In this document: positions 42,172-51,045 of the stretch, one piece after another
Numbering within the stretch: the first letter of the stretch is position 1
How the letters are laid out: each line of letters begins with the position of its first letter
NCBI GenBank assembly: GCA_902490335.1
Contig: CABUDL010000007.1
Span: forward strand, 1-64,000
Source of the DNA: an uncultured Clostridium sp.
Lineage (GTDB): Bacteria > Bacillota > Clostridia > Oscillospirales > Ruminococcaceae
DNA length: 64,000 bases
Reading direction: 5' to 3'
Program-made: the position numbers and the translations under genes
Notes under the pieces: generated by a model
The model's database searches: none
What the model was told of the DNA's origin: nothing
What the model saw: only the letters and a program-made list of their open reading frames with translations

Positions 42172-42951
42172 TTATTTCTCTTTTGCTTTAGAGCTGCCCA
42201 AGGGAAAGGAACGGAACTCTTCGATAAACTCCCGCAGGAAATTTTCTACGAGGTCCAACGCTTTTTTCCCCATTGCAGCGGTCGAATCGGCTGGGTCGCG
42301 GGGACCAAACCAACCGCTGGGAGCATTTTCACAGGTGTCGCGCGGCAGGCGCACCGAGCCGCCGTGAAAGGAAATCATCTGGATGGAGGCACAGTCGGTG
42401 TTGGCAGAAGGCGCATGGCTGTTCATCGGCTGGCACAGCTGCAGCTGCACCGCCTGCGGGTCCACCGCCATCATCGCAGAGGTTTCCAGAATGTCCCCGT
42501 GTCCTCCTTTGAGCGTCGGGTCCAGCTGCCCTGCCAGGCTCCACCAGTCGATGCTGGCGCAGACGCCGTCCGCATGGTAGATTTCCAGAGCGGTTTTGTC
42601 GATGGCAGGATTGTTGCCGCCGTGCCCGTTTAGGATGAGGAAGCGGCGGGCGCCGTGCTGCATCAGCGAAAAGGTGATGCTGTGCAGCAGGTGGTGCAGC
42701 CCTTCATAGCCGATGTCGATGCTGCCGGCAAAGCTCATGTGGTAGGGACATACCCCATAAGGGACCGTAGGAGCGACGATAACATTGGGCAGCGACTCCA
42801 CCTGTCGGGCAAGGTGGTCCGGGATCAGGAAATCGGTGCCAAGCGCGCACTGCGGTCCGTGCTGCTCACAGCTGCCGACCGGCAGCAGGATGACCGGGTC
42901 CAGCCGGAACGCCTGAGCTGCCTGCTCGGTGGTCATTTTTGCAAGGAACAT
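42172..42951 (-). CDS. Creatininase-family amidohydrolase
   Basis: A 259-residue enzyme of the creatininase/FAPy-deformylase/MftE superfamily. It has the metal motif LLPVGSCEQHGPQCALGTD near the N-terminus, YGVCPYHMSFAGSIDIG, LILNGHGGNNPAI, and GGHGDILETSAMM. Members hydrolyse creatinine, formamides or peptides; the substrate here is not known. ATG at 42951 follows GAAAGGATG. It is divergent from the RpiR-type regulator, whose likely target it is. Confidence 0.88.
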   Translation of the reverse strand: MFLAKMTTEQAAQAFRLDPVILLPVGSCEQHGPQCALGTDFLIPDHLARQVESLPNVIVAPTVPYGVCPYHMSFAGSIDIGYEGLHHLLHSITFSLMQHGARRFLILNGHGGNNPAIDKTALEIYHADGVCASIDWWSLAGQLDPTLKGGHGDILETSAMMAVDPQAVQLQLCQPMNSHAPSANTDCASIQMISFHGGSVRLPRDTCENAPSGWFGPRDPADSTAAMGKKALDLVENFLREFIEEFRSFPLGSSKAKEK

Positions 42952-43111
42952 AAAAAACGCATCCTTTCTATTCAGAATCAATAAAGAAAAAGTAAAAAGT
43001 TTAAAAAAATTGCGCAATCTGACATTTTATTTGAGGATTGTACTTTACTTTTTACCTCATATATTGTAAACTATTTATTAGAAGCCTCTTTTTCATTTAT
43101 TTTACAGCCTC

Positions 43112-43140
43112 ATTATACTCTTTGCGGCGGAGAATGTAAA
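43112..43140 (-). promoter_or_regulatory. Promoter of the creatininase-family gene
   Basis: On the minus strand, -35 TTTACA (43135-43140) and -10 TATAAT (43112-43117) have a 17-base spacer. The -35 lies next to the possible GTG start (43141) of the RpiR gene, so the regulator more likely starts at 43210. GTAAAAAG/CTTTTTAC repeats near 42992 and 43046 may be an operator. Confidence 0.7.
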
Positions 43141-43209
43141 GTGAGCGACAAAACAGCGAATCGAAAGGTTCAAGGCGTCAATCTAGTTGATAAAGGACAG
43201 GAAAAAGAC

Positions 43210-44088
43210 ATGGATATTATTCAAAGAATTCACTCCGCTTACCCGGAAATGACCAAGAAACAGAAAAGCATCGCAGACTGCCTGCTGGAATCACCGGAAG
43301 ATATTGCATATATCACCCTGGCTCAGCTGAGTCAAAAAACCTCCTCCTCTGAGCTGACCCTGCTGCGCTTTTGCCAGAAGGTGGGCTACTCCAGCTTTTT
43401 GGAGATGAAGAGCGCCTTCCGTGAGTACACACAGAATATGGTAAAGCTTCTCTCTTCGCCGCAGTACTTTGTCCCGGATGCCACCATCACCGACATCAGC
43501 GGAAAATCGGAGCTGCTGCGTCAGATTTGCCGGGAGGAGTCGGACGCCTGCAAGGAATTTTTTGCTTCGCTCGATCTGCTTTCCATCATCTCGGCAGCAG
43601 AAGCGATTCGCAAAAGCAAACGTATTTTTATTTGTGCACACGACATCTCTCATGTGTTGGCAGAGTTTTTGGCAGCAAGGCTGAAACTGCTCTACTTTGA
43701 GCCGAAGATGATCGACCTGAACAACCTCAACGACACCCAGGAAAAGCTGGAGATGCTGACCAGCGACGACATCGTTATCTTTATTGCCTTTCCAAAATAC
43801 TACTACCCGCTGGGCTCCATTGCCAAAAATGCCTTTTCGCGCGGCGCACAGATTTTGACCATCACCGACAGCGTTTCTTCGCCGACGGTGCAGTACAGCA
43901 AATATCTGCTGCTCTGCCACACCTCCACCAGAGTCTTTTATAACTCGCTGACTTTGCCGATGGCACTGGCAAACCTGCTGCTCTCCTATCTGGTCATCGA
44001 CCTGGGACCGGATTACCGCAGCCGCGATTTGAGCAATGCGCCATTGCCAAAGACCGATTCCTTGGCAGAACAGGAAAAAACAGAATAA
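43210..44088 (+). CDS. RpiR/MurR-family transcriptional regulator
   Basis: A 292-residue regulator. The N-terminal HTH_6 domain (1-77) starts MDIIQRIHSAYPEMTKKQKS and has LAQLSQKTSSSELTLLRFC; the C-terminal SIS domain (about 125-260) binds a phosphosugar or related ligand. The family often controls sugar, amino-sugar or peptide uptake. I start at the ATG 43210, preceded by CAGGAAAA; the frame is open back to a GTG at 43141 (315 residues), a possible longer form. It is divergent from the creatininase-family gene and upstream of the pcp cassettes. Confidence 0.9.
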   Translation: MDIIQRIHSAYPEMTKKQKSIADCLLESPEDIAYITLAQLSQKTSSSELTLLRFCQKVGYSSFLEMKSAFREYTQNMVKLLSSPQYFVPDATITDISGKSELLRQICREESDACKEFFASLDLLSIISAAEAIRKSKRIFICAHDISHVLAEFLAARLKLLYFEPKMIDLNNLNDTQEKLEMLTSDDIVIFIAFPKYYYPLGSIAKNAFSRGAQILTITDSVSSPTVQYSKYLLLCHTSTRVFYNSLTLPMALANLLLSYLVIDLGPDYRSRDLSNAPLPKTDSLAEQEKTE

Positions 44089-44104
44089 CCTTCTCTTATG
44101 AAAT

Positions 44105-44140
44105 AAACCGCCTTCGCATTTTGGTGCGAGGGCGGTTTTG
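44105..44140 (+). terminator. Terminator after the rpiR-type gene
   Basis: ACCGCCTTCGCA/TGCGAGGGCGGT forms a 12 bp stem with one T:G pair, followed by TTTTG. Confidence 0.8.
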
Positions 44141-44181
44141 ATTTGGACAGAGTCTTTATCCTATGGTCGGCAGCCGGAAGG

Positions 44182-44667
44182 CTATTGACACAGCTCTACC
44201 GCCTGCTTGCCGCTCATCTGCTCGATTTCAAAGCAGAGGATGCACAGCGAGGACCATTCCTTGTCGATGGTCTGCTGGTGGCTCTGCGGGCTGTCCAGCG
44301 GGACATAGCGAGCGCACAGCTTGCGCACGGCATCCATCTTTTCGTCGGGCTGCTCAACGATGCGCACCCTGCCACGCAGCACCACACTCTGATAAAAGGT
44401 GGTGTAGCGCTCGGGACAGATGCGGTCCTGTGCGATGACACAAAATCCGGCGCGGTCGTCCTGACGGAGCAAATCCAGCTTGTAGCCGGACAGGGCACAG
44501 TGAAAGTAGAGTTTGCCATCGGTGTAGACGTAGCTTAAAGGAACTTGATAAGGAAAGCCGTCCGGCTGGTTGAGCGACAGGGTACCGGATGTAGAAGATT
44601 CCAGCAGTTTGATGGATTGCTGCTGGGAAAGCTGCTGGCGGTGACGCCGCATGGAAATGGGATTCAT
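44182..44667 (-). CDS. NimA-like pyridoxamine 5'-phosphate oxidase-fold protein
   Basis: A 161-residue flavin-binding split-barrel protein of the NimA/PNPOx class. It has SLNQPDGFPYQVPLSYVYTD and GKLYFHCALSGYKLDLLRQD, then the C-terminal VVLRGRVRIVE. Some relatives reduce nitroimidazoles, but most are of unknown function. ATG 44667 lies eight bases after AGGAGG. The upstream ATG at 44673 is too close. Confidence 0.85.
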   Translation of the reverse strand: MNPISMRRHRQQLSQQQSIKLLESSTSGTLSLNQPDGFPYQVPLSYVYTDGKLYFHCALSGYKLDLLRQDDRAGFCVIAQDRICPERYTTFYQSVVLRGRVRIVEQPDEKMDAVRKLCARYVPLDSPQSHQQTIDKEWSSLCILCFEIEQMSGKQAVELCQ

Positions 44668-44692
44668 GGACATGACCTCCTGAGATGATGGA

Positions 44693-45202
44693 TTATTTTT
44701 TGCGCAGCGGGAAAATCAACAGCATGGAAGCCAGCTTGATGCGGCTGCGGCGGTCGTACAGCTCATAGGATTCGATGCCGGGCAGGACCTCATAACCGGA
44801 ATCGGGCAGCCATTTGTTGAAGAAATAATTTTTGGCTTTGGCTACGGCAAGGGTCAGACCGGAAGGGTCCTTGAAATCAACGTTGATTTGCGCATAGGCG
44901 CCGACTGGAAGCTCCTTGACCAGCAGCTCTTCCTCCTGCTCGCTGTTGTCCACCAGGTCACCGACAAAGTAGGAAAAGCGTCCCTGCTCGTCCGGCACAG
45001 CGGTGGCAACCAGTGTGCCGCTGGGATTGGACGGCTCTTTTAGCAGCGAGCGTTTGGACTGGAATTTTTGCTGGAGTGCGGTGACATCCTTGCGGTAATC
45101 GTGTTTGTCGGTGGTGACCTCCATCCCTGCGGCAAAGCGGGAATGGTCAAACTCCTTCACAACGACTGTGAAGGGTGGTTTCTTTTGGAAAAAAGAAAAC
45201 AT
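44693..45202 (-). CDS. GyrI-like/effector-binding domain protein
   Basis: A 169-residue protein with the GyrI-like small-molecule-binding fold (as in SbmC or the Rob/BmrR effector domains). It has FTVVVKEFDHSRFAAGMEVT, a central GTLVATAVPDEQGRFSYFVG, and LPVGAYAQINVDF, ending with YELYDRRSR. Stand-alone members bind cationic or amphipathic ligands. GGGAGG precedes the ATG at 45202. It lies just upstream of the NimA-like gene and is probably co-transcribed. Confidence 0.8.
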   Translation of the reverse strand: MFSFFQKKPPFTVVVKEFDHSRFAAGMEVTTDKHDYRKDVTALQQKFQSKRSLLKEPSNPSGTLVATAVPDEQGRFSYFVGDLVDNSEQEEELLVKELPVGAYAQINVDFKDPSGLTLAVAKAKNYFFNKWLPDSGYEVLPGIESYELYDRRSRIKLASMLLIFPLRKK

Positions 45203-45231
45203 AATAAAAATCCTCCCGTAAAATAAGATGA

Positions 45232-45268
45232 TATAAAAAATCAGCCCCTTGAGAAAACCCAAGGGGCT
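45232..45268 (-). terminator. Terminator after the first pcp gene
   Basis: On the minus strand, AGCCCCTTG/CAAGGGGCT with an 8-base loop is followed by GATTTTTT. It closes the first pcp cassette. Confidence 0.85.
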
Positions 45269-45279
45269 AAAGATTTGTC

Positions 45280-45921
45280 TTAGTGGGTTGCGCCGCCGGC
45301 AGCAGCGATGTCCTGTTCATTTTCGATGGCAGCTTCGATAGCCAGTTTCAGACCCTTGCTGATTTCAGCGATGGTCATGGAAGCCATGTTCGGGTGGTTC
45401 TGGATGGTTGCGTACGGAACATGGATAAAGCCGCCGCGTGTGTTCGGGAATTCATGTGCCAGCTGATACAGCAGGTGGTACATCAGGTCATTGCAGACAT
45501 AGGTGCCGGCTGTGTTGGAAACAGCAGCAGGGACGCCGTTGTCCATCATCTTTTTGACCATTGCTTTGATTGGAACGGTAGCAAAGTAAGCAGCCGGTCC
45601 ATCCTCGTAGATGGTTTCGCTCTGCGGAGCGTTGCCTTCGTTGTCCGGGAAGCCGCTTGGGCAGTCCTCACAGTTGATGGCAACACGCTCAACGTTCATC
45701 GAGGTGCGACCGCCTGCCTGTCCAACCAGGATGACGATATCCGGGTTTTCACGGCGAACGATTTCATGGACGGTCTTGCCGCCTTTGCGGAATACAACAG
45801 GGATTTCTTCTTTTACGATCTGTGCGCCGCAGATTTCATCCGGCAACAGGCGAACAGCCTCAAAAGAGGGGTTCATTGCTTCTTTACCAAATGGCTGGAA
45901 ACCGGTAACAACAACTTTCAT
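45280..45921 (-). CDS. pcp: Pyroglutamyl-peptidase I, copy 1
   Basis: A 213-residue cysteine peptidase (family C15) that removes N-terminal pyroglutamate. It has the family start MKVVVTGFQPFG, the catalytic Cys region SNTAGTYVCNDLMYHLLY, and His in RGGFIHVPY. It is very similar to copy 2 at 49098. Preceded by AAAGGAGA, it is the last gene of the first cassette, with an M29-type peptidase and DUF979/DUF969 upstream. Confidence 0.95.
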   Translation of the reverse strand: MKVVVTGFQPFGKEAMNPSFEAVRLLPDEICGAQIVKEEIPVVFRKGGKTVHEIVRRENPDIVILVGQAGGRTSMNVERVAINCEDCPSGFPDNEGNAPQSETIYEDGPAAYFATVPIKAMVKKMMDNGVPAAVSNTAGTYVCNDLMYHLLYQLAHEFPNTRGGFIHVPYATIQNHPNMASMTIAEISKGLKLAIEAAIENEQDIAAAGGATH

Positions 45922-45957
45922 TTTGCATTCTCCTTTTCTGTTTGAATGATGATAGGT

Positions 45958-46929
45958 TTAAACGACAGGAATGCCGTTTTCCATGATAAGCGTTTGGTCT
46001 GCGTAGATGGTAGGGCGGTGGAACACCAGGTCAAAATGACCGGCTGCATCCTGAACGCCGCCCAGAGCCAGATTGCGTCCCATCCCGATGTGGAAGGTGG
46101 AAAAGGTGGATTCATCCTCGATATAGCAGTTACCCAGACATTGGGACAGGGTGTTTAGTCCAATCCCAAATTCACCTGCCACATAGATTCTGGGGTCGTT
46201 GAAGCTGTCCATATAACGTTTGAGGTATCTGCCGGAGCGGTTTTCTCCTATTTCAGTCAGCCGTCCCTGCGAGAAGGTTAAATGGATGGGCGATGACGGA
46301 ATGCCGAGATACCCCATCGAACCGTCCACGACTGCTTTGCCCTCGGTGCAGCTTTCCTCGATGCCGATGAAGATTTCAAAGCTGGAGGAGCCTACCTTTC
46401 CGGGGCGGTCCGCCAGACCATTGAACAGACCGGGATTTCGTCCCTTTTTGCCAAAATGCAGGTCGGTCCCAAGTTCGGTGGTGACGTGGATGGTCTGCGC
46501 CTTGTGTAAAGCGTCAATCATCCCACGAGCCAGCTCCTCTGCCTGATGCGGGTCCATCTGCAAAAAATCGAAGGACAGCATCGAATGGTTGTTGTTGGTG
46601 GCAAGAGGAAGAGAAAGAAAGCGTCGTCCGTTTTGCAGCAGCTCGCGGACGGCATTGGTGGTGATCAGCGAAAAATTGGTTGCACCGATGATCAAATCGT
46701 GATGCAGGAAAAAGCCCAGCAGGGAATCGAACATCAGTCCGGGCTGCGTGCAATCCTCGGGAATGGTGATCATGGCAGGAGTTGCCTGTGCATCCTGTGT
46801 AGCTTTCCACAACGCGATGCTTTCTTTGACATGGGTGTCGTCGGAGATGATGAGAACATTTTCACCCGGCTTCACCCGGCACCACTGATTGATAACGATT
46901 TTGGCGCCTTTATTCATCGGCATGGGCAT
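45958..46929 (-). CDS. M29-type (thermophilic aminopeptidase-like) metallopeptidase
   Basis: A 323-residue protein resembling the M29 aminopeptidase family, shorter than classic members (about 400). It has VKPGENVLIISDD at the start, and the C-terminal metal-ligand segments VAGEFGIGLN, STFHIGMGRN and HFDLVFHRPTI. It is placed between pcp and the DUF979/DUF969 permease-like genes, so it probably works with them on short peptides. The second cassette has no copy of it. AAAGGAG lies ten bases before the ATG. Confidence 0.8.
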   Translation of the reverse strand: MPMPMNKGAKIVINQWCRVKPGENVLIISDDTHVKESIALWKATQDAQATPAMITIPEDCTQPGLMFDSLLGFFLHHDLIIGATNFSLITTNAVRELLQNGRRFLSLPLATNNNHSMLSFDFLQMDPHQAEELARGMIDALHKAQTIHVTTELGTDLHFGKKGRNPGLFNGLADRPGKVGSSSFEIFIGIEESCTEGKAVVDGSMGYLGIPSSPIHLTFSQGRLTEIGENRSGRYLKRYMDSFNDPRIYVAGEFGIGLNTLSQCLGNCYIEDESTFSTFHIGMGRNLALGGVQDAAGHFDLVFHRPTIYADQTLIMENGIPVV

Positions 46930-47018
46930 ATTTTGTTGTCTCCTTTATAACATTTCTGAAAGGGTCTGCTGCGGCAAAGATGACACAGCGGACCCTTTCG
47001 AAATGACGTGATTTCGTT

Positions 47019-47975
47019 TTATGCGTTGACCATCATGCACATATAGATGATCTGGAATACCAGCATCAGCAGAGATGGAACAAGCTGCATCTTGATGATG
47101 GAGTATTTATCCTTTACCTCGAGGTAAACACCGGGAACGATGTTGAAGTTAGCAGCCATTGGGGTCAGCAGGGTACCGCAGTAGCCGCAGGTCATTGCCA
47201 ATGTGACCATATACAGCGGGTTTGCGCCCAGGCTGATAACAAACGGAACACCGATACCAACGGTCATAACGGTGATAGCAGCAAACGCGTTGCCCATGAT
47301 GATGGTGAACAGTACCATGCCCAGAGCGTAAGCAACGATACCGATATAGACGTTGCCGGATGGGATGATTTTACCAAAGATATTGGCAAACGCGTCGCCG
47401 ACGCCGGCTTTGGTGAAGATAGCGCCCAGACAGGACAGCAGCAGCGGCATGATGTAGATAGCGCTGGTCATGTCGAGGAATCGGCGACCCTCTTCCAGGA
47501 AGGTCATAGCTTTGTTCTCGCGGTTCCAGATGACCAGCAGGATGACGCCGAGGATGGTAGCGAACAGGGAACCGAGCAGAGAGCTCCAGCCCTTCATAAA
47601 GAAGGAAATGATGATGGAGAATACACCTGCGCCAAACGCAGGAATAAAAATCTTCATACCAATCTTCTTGTAGTTTTTCACCTGTTCTTCTTTGCTGGCG
47701 GACTTTAAGTTGCCCGATTTTACCATGTTCAGTGCTGCCGGGATACAGGTGATGGCAACAATGATGCCGCTGGCAAGCGGAGGAAGCCACTGACCGAATG
47801 CAACGACGATACCCAGAGTGAACCAGAAAGCTCCGGTTGGCAAAAAGTGTTTGTTGGCTTTTACAATCCATGCCCTTACACCGCAATACATGCAGAAAAG
47901 ACCGGACAGGATGTACATAACTTGTACGAGTTTGTCAGAGATGGAATACTCTGGGCTCATAAAATAAGATAACAT
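47019..47975 (-). CDS. DUF979 membrane protein, copy 1
   Basis: A 318-residue membrane protein with about eight to ten predicted spans. It belongs to DUF979 (conserved PMAANFNIVPGVYLEVKDK and IIMGNAFAAITVMTVGIGVP). With DUF969 it forms an apparent two-component permease commonly encoded next to pcp. The substrate may be pyroglutamate or pyroglutamyl peptides; this is inference from context. It is strongly similar to copy 2. Confidence 0.88.
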   Translation of the reverse strand: MLSYFMSPEYSISDKLVQVMYILSGLFCMYCGVRAWIVKANKHFLPTGAFWFTLGIVVAFGQWLPPLASGIIVAITCIPAALNMVKSGNLKSASKEEQVKNYKKIGMKIFIPAFGAGVFSIIISFFMKGWSSLLGSLFATILGVILLVIWNRENKAMTFLEEGRRFLDMTSAIYIMPLLLSCLGAIFTKAGVGDAFANIFGKIIPSGNVYIGIVAYALGMVLFTIIMGNAFAAITVMTVGIGVPFVISLGANPLYMVTLAMTCGYCGTLLTPMAANFNIVPGVYLEVKDKYSIIKMQLVPSLLMLVFQIIYMCMMVNA

Positions 47976-47997
47976 CTTGGTTTACTCCCCTTTCTGC

Positions 47998-48702
47998 TTA
48001 GTTAGCGGCTGGTTTTTTGTCGCTTTTGTAGATGTCAGGATAGTACTTCTTGATCATCTTCTTGTCTACCAGATAGCTCTGAGATGCGCTGACAACCATT
48101 GCAAACAAAGCAACAGGAACCTGAACCATAACAATCTGCATAACGTCGACATCGTAGCCAATATTTGCCAAGGTGGACTGAATCAGCAGGACAGAGGAGT
48201 TGGCTGCGAACAGACACTGACCGAAGAAATTTGCCAAGTTGGAACCTTTACCGTACAAAGCCTTGATGGTTTCTTCGTGCTCTGGAGCAACCTCATAACC
48301 TTTGGAAGTGATGGTTCCCAAGGTCATTGGCATCAGGATTGGACGGACAAAGGAAGTGATTCCGGTAATCGGAATCTTAAAGATAATGCAGATTTCGTCC
48401 ACAATGTTCCAGATAGCAATCAGTACACCGGAGGTTAATCCCTTTGCGCGACGGATCAGGTCAGCAGCAGCTTCCTTCAGACCGTTTCTCTCCAGTGTGC
48501 CGGTCAGAATCATCAGAATGATGGTGATCAGTTGATTTCGGTTTGCGACAAAGGTGGTTCCGACGGTTTCCAGCAGGTCGATGACGTTTATTCCGCCAAA
48601 GATTGCAGTAACGATAGCCGAAACGACGATGATGGCAATAGGCTCCAGCTTAACAGCAAAACCTATAATGACCACCAGTACGCCAAGCAAGCACCAATAC
48701 AT
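47998..48702 (-). CDS. DUF969 membrane protein, copy 1
   Basis: A 234-residue membrane protein with five to six predicted spans, of DUF969. It has VLVVIIGFAVKLEPIAIIVV and RNQLITIILMILTGTLERNG, with GLKEAAADLIRRAKGLTSG. ATG at 48702 follows AAAAGGGG. It is the first gene of the first cassette. Confidence 0.88.
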   Translation of the reverse strand: MYWCLLGVLVVIIGFAVKLEPIAIIVVSAIVTAIFGGINVIDLLETVGTTFVANRNQLITIILMILTGTLERNGLKEAAADLIRRAKGLTSGVLIAIWNIVDEICIIFKIPITGITSFVRPILMPMTLGTITSKGYEVAPEHEETIKALYGKGSNLANFFGQCLFAANSSVLLIQSTLANIGYDVDVMQIVMVQVPVALFAMVVSASQSYLVDKKMIKKYYPDIYKSDKKPAAN

Positions 48703-49054
48703 AAAAACACCCCTTTTAATAGATTGAAAGAAAGGATTTTCGTCATAAAGTTGGCAATCTTTATGACTTTTGCTAACATTATTACGATAAAGCGCTAAAG
48801 ACAAGCTATTTTAAACAAAATATGAATATTCTATAAATTGAATAAAAAATCAAAAGTTTGTTTTTATTATTCATAGAAATCTGTAGGCATTTTAAATAAA
48901 TCAAACGTTAAAATATAGTCAAAGCGAATAAAAGCCGCCTGATGTCGATTATCGGTCAGTTTACTGTCAGCAAAAATAAGGTCAAAATATCATCTGTTAA
49001 TAAAACAAATCAAATCCATCATGCCCATAAAATTAAGAATAATACAGTTTGCAA
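48703..49054. other. AT-rich intergenic region between the two cassettes
   Basis: No gene is supported. On the minus strand TTGATT and AATATT with 17 bases between them could form a weak promoter for copy 1. An imperfect inverted repeat (CTATAAATTGAATAAAAA near 48832 with TTTTTATTATTCATAG near 48861) may be an operator. TTCTATGAA-like sequence recurs upstream of copy 2. Confidence 0.4.
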
Positions 49055-49090
49055 AATAAAAACAGCTCTTTCCATTGGAAAGAGCTGTTT
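49055..49090 (-). terminator. Terminator after the second pcp gene
   Basis: On the minus strand, AAACAGCTCTTTCCA/TGGAAAGAGCTGTTT is followed by TTATTTT. It lies a few bases past the pcp copy 2 stop. Confidence 0.85.
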
Positions 49091-49097
49091 GGATTCA

Positions 49098-49739
49098 TTA
49101 GTGGGTTGCACCGCCGGCAGCAGCGATGTCCTGTTCGTTTTCGATGGCAGCTTCTACGGAAAGCAGCAGACCGCGGCTGATTTCCTCGAGGGTCATCGAA
49201 GCCATGTTCGGATGGTTCTGAATGGTTGCATACGGAACATGGATGAAGCCACCGCGTGTGTTCGGGAACTCATGTGCCAGCTGATACAGCAGATGATACA
49301 TCAGGTCGTTGCAGACGTAGGTGCCGGCTGTGTTGGAAACGGAAGCAGGAACACCGTTGTCCATCATCTTTTTGACCATCGCTTTGATTGGAATGGTAGC
49401 AAAGTAAGCGTCAGGACCGTCGGCATAGATTTTTTCATCCTGCGGAGCGTTGCCTTCGTTGTCCGGGAAACCGCTCGGGCAGTCCTCACAGTTGATGGCA
49501 ACACGCTCAACGGTCATTGCAGCGCGTCCGCCTGCCTGTCCGACCAGGATGACGATGTCAGGATTCTCGCGGCGAACTGCCTCGTGGACTGCCTGACCGC
49601 CTTTGCGGAAAACAACAGGGATTTCTTCTTTGACAATCTGTGCACCGGCAATTTCATCCGGCAGCATTCTGACTGCTTCAAAGGATGGATTCATGGTTTC
49701 TTTGCCGAAAGGCTGGAAACCGGTAACCAAGACTTTCAT
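49098..49739 (-). CDS. pcp: Pyroglutamyl-peptidase I, copy 2
   Basis: A 213-residue paralog of copy 1, differing at about one residue in eight by eye. It keeps the catalytic Cys region TAGTYVCNDLMYHLLY and His in GGFIHVPY. The ATG at 49739 follows AAAGGAGA; a longer reading to 49916 has no support. It is the last gene of the second cassette. Confidence 0.95.
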   Translation of the reverse strand: MKVLVTGFQPFGKETMNPSFEAVRMLPDEIAGAQIVKEEIPVVFRKGGQAVHEAVRRENPDIVILVGQAGGRAAMTVERVAINCEDCPSGFPDNEGNAPQDEKIYADGPDAYFATIPIKAMVKKMMDNGVPASVSNTAGTYVCNDLMYHLLYQLAHEFPNTRGGFIHVPYATIQNHPNMASMTLEEISRGLLLSVEAAIENEQDIAAAGGATH

Positions 49740-50079
49740 GTTGCATTCTCCTTTTGATAAACTTACCAGCTGCCGACAGCAGTCTTGCTGCCGGTACAGG
49801 AAGAGAGATACATCCGCTGCCTTCTGTCCGCAAAAGCTGCAACAAGGTCTGTCAGCAGAGGAAACCGAAAGAAAGGAGGAACAGTCTTTCCGGCGCTTTC
49901 CATCATCGACAGGCAAGGTTGTTTCTTTTTGGTTCCGGTCGGAACAGCCAGCAGCCTTATCGGCAAAAAGGATAAAGAGAGAAGAACCTTTTGCAGAAAA
50001 GCAGATGTCCGACAGAAGGAACAGCGGTTGGTGACGAGTGGAAGCTGCACGATAACGGTTTGTGCAGCAGGGGAAAAGG
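49740..50079. other. Gap between pcp copy 2 and DUF979 copy 2
   Basis: 340 bases without a supported gene, in the place where copy 1 has the M29-type peptidase. GCTGCAC/GTGCAGC near 50043-50067 is a hairpin. I see no clear peptidase remnant. Short frames on both strands look spurious. Confidence 0.4.
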
Positions 50080-51033
50080 TTATTTTGCTACGATGCACAT
50101 ATAGGAAACCTGGAAGATGAACATCAGGATAGCAGGAATGACCTGCATTTTGATGATGGAGTATTTGTTTTCGGTTTCCAGATAGATACCGGGGACGATG
50201 TTGAAGTTAGCAGCCATTGGAGTTACCAGGGTGCCGCAGTAACCGGTGGTCAATGCCAGAGTAATCATGTACAGCGGGTCTGCACCCAGGTTCATAACGA
50301 ACGGAACACCGACACCGACGGTCATAACGGTGATAGCAGCGAAGGCGTTGCCCATGATGATGGTGAACAGCACCATACCGATGGTGTATGCCAGGATGCC
50401 GACATAGATGTTGCCTTCCGGGATAATCTTGCTGAATACGCTTGCAAAGACCTCACCGACACCGGCGCGGGTAAAGACAGCGCCCAGACAGGACAGCAGC
50501 AGAGGCATGATAAAGATGGCGCTTGCCATACCCAAGAAGCGGCGACCCTCTTCCATAAAGGTCATAATCTTGTTTTCTTTATTCCAAATCAGCAGCAGGG
50601 TGATACCAAAGATGGTAGCAAGCAGCGAGCCAATCAGAGAGTTCCAGCCTTTGAGGAAGATTGCAATGCCCAAAGCGAACACAGCGGAGGAAAGGGCTGG
50701 GATAAAGATTTTCATACCAATCTTATTGAAGTTGGCGCGCTGTTCCTCCTGCGACGGAGTTTGCAGGGTGTTGCGCTTTACGCGGTTGAGGGCGGCAGGG
50801 ATACAAATCAGGCAGACCAGGACGCCGACCTGGAAATCGGTCAGCCACATACCAAAGGCTACAATGATGCCCAGGGTGAACCAGAAAAATCCGGTGGCAA
50901 AGGGGTTTTCGCTGTCCTTTTTGGTCCAGCTGCGGATGCCGGAATACATACAAAAGAATCCAGAGAGCAGGTACAGCACCTGCACCAATTTATCGGAGAC
51001 GGTAAATTCGGGACTTAAAAAATAGGATAACAT
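50080..51033 (-). CDS. DUF979 membrane protein, copy 2
   Basis: A 317-residue paralog of copy 1 with the same spans and motifs (PMAANFNIVPGIYLETENK, IIMGNAFAAITVMTVGVGVP). The ATG at 51033 follows AGGAGG by seven bases; a GTG at 51036 is the alternative. Confidence 0.88.
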   Translation of the reverse strand: MLSYFLSPEFTVSDKLVQVLYLLSGFFCMYSGIRSWTKKDSENPFATGFFWFTLGIIVAFGMWLTDFQVGVLVCLICIPAALNRVKRNTLQTPSQEEQRANFNKIGMKIFIPALSSAVFALGIAIFLKGWNSLIGSLLATIFGITLLLIWNKENKIMTFMEEGRRFLGMASAIFIMPLLLSCLGAVFTRAGVGEVFASVFSKIIPEGNIYVGILAYTIGMVLFTIIMGNAFAAITVMTVGVGVPFVMNLGADPLYMITLALTTGYCGTLVTPMAANFNIVPGIYLETENKYSIIKMQVIPAILMFIFQVSYMCIVAK

Positions 51034-51045
51034 CACTTTTCCTCC

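Noticed and set aside
49740..50079. A degraded M29 peptidase gene in the second cassette
   Set aside because: None of the three frames shows the family motifs, so a remnant cannot be supported by eye.
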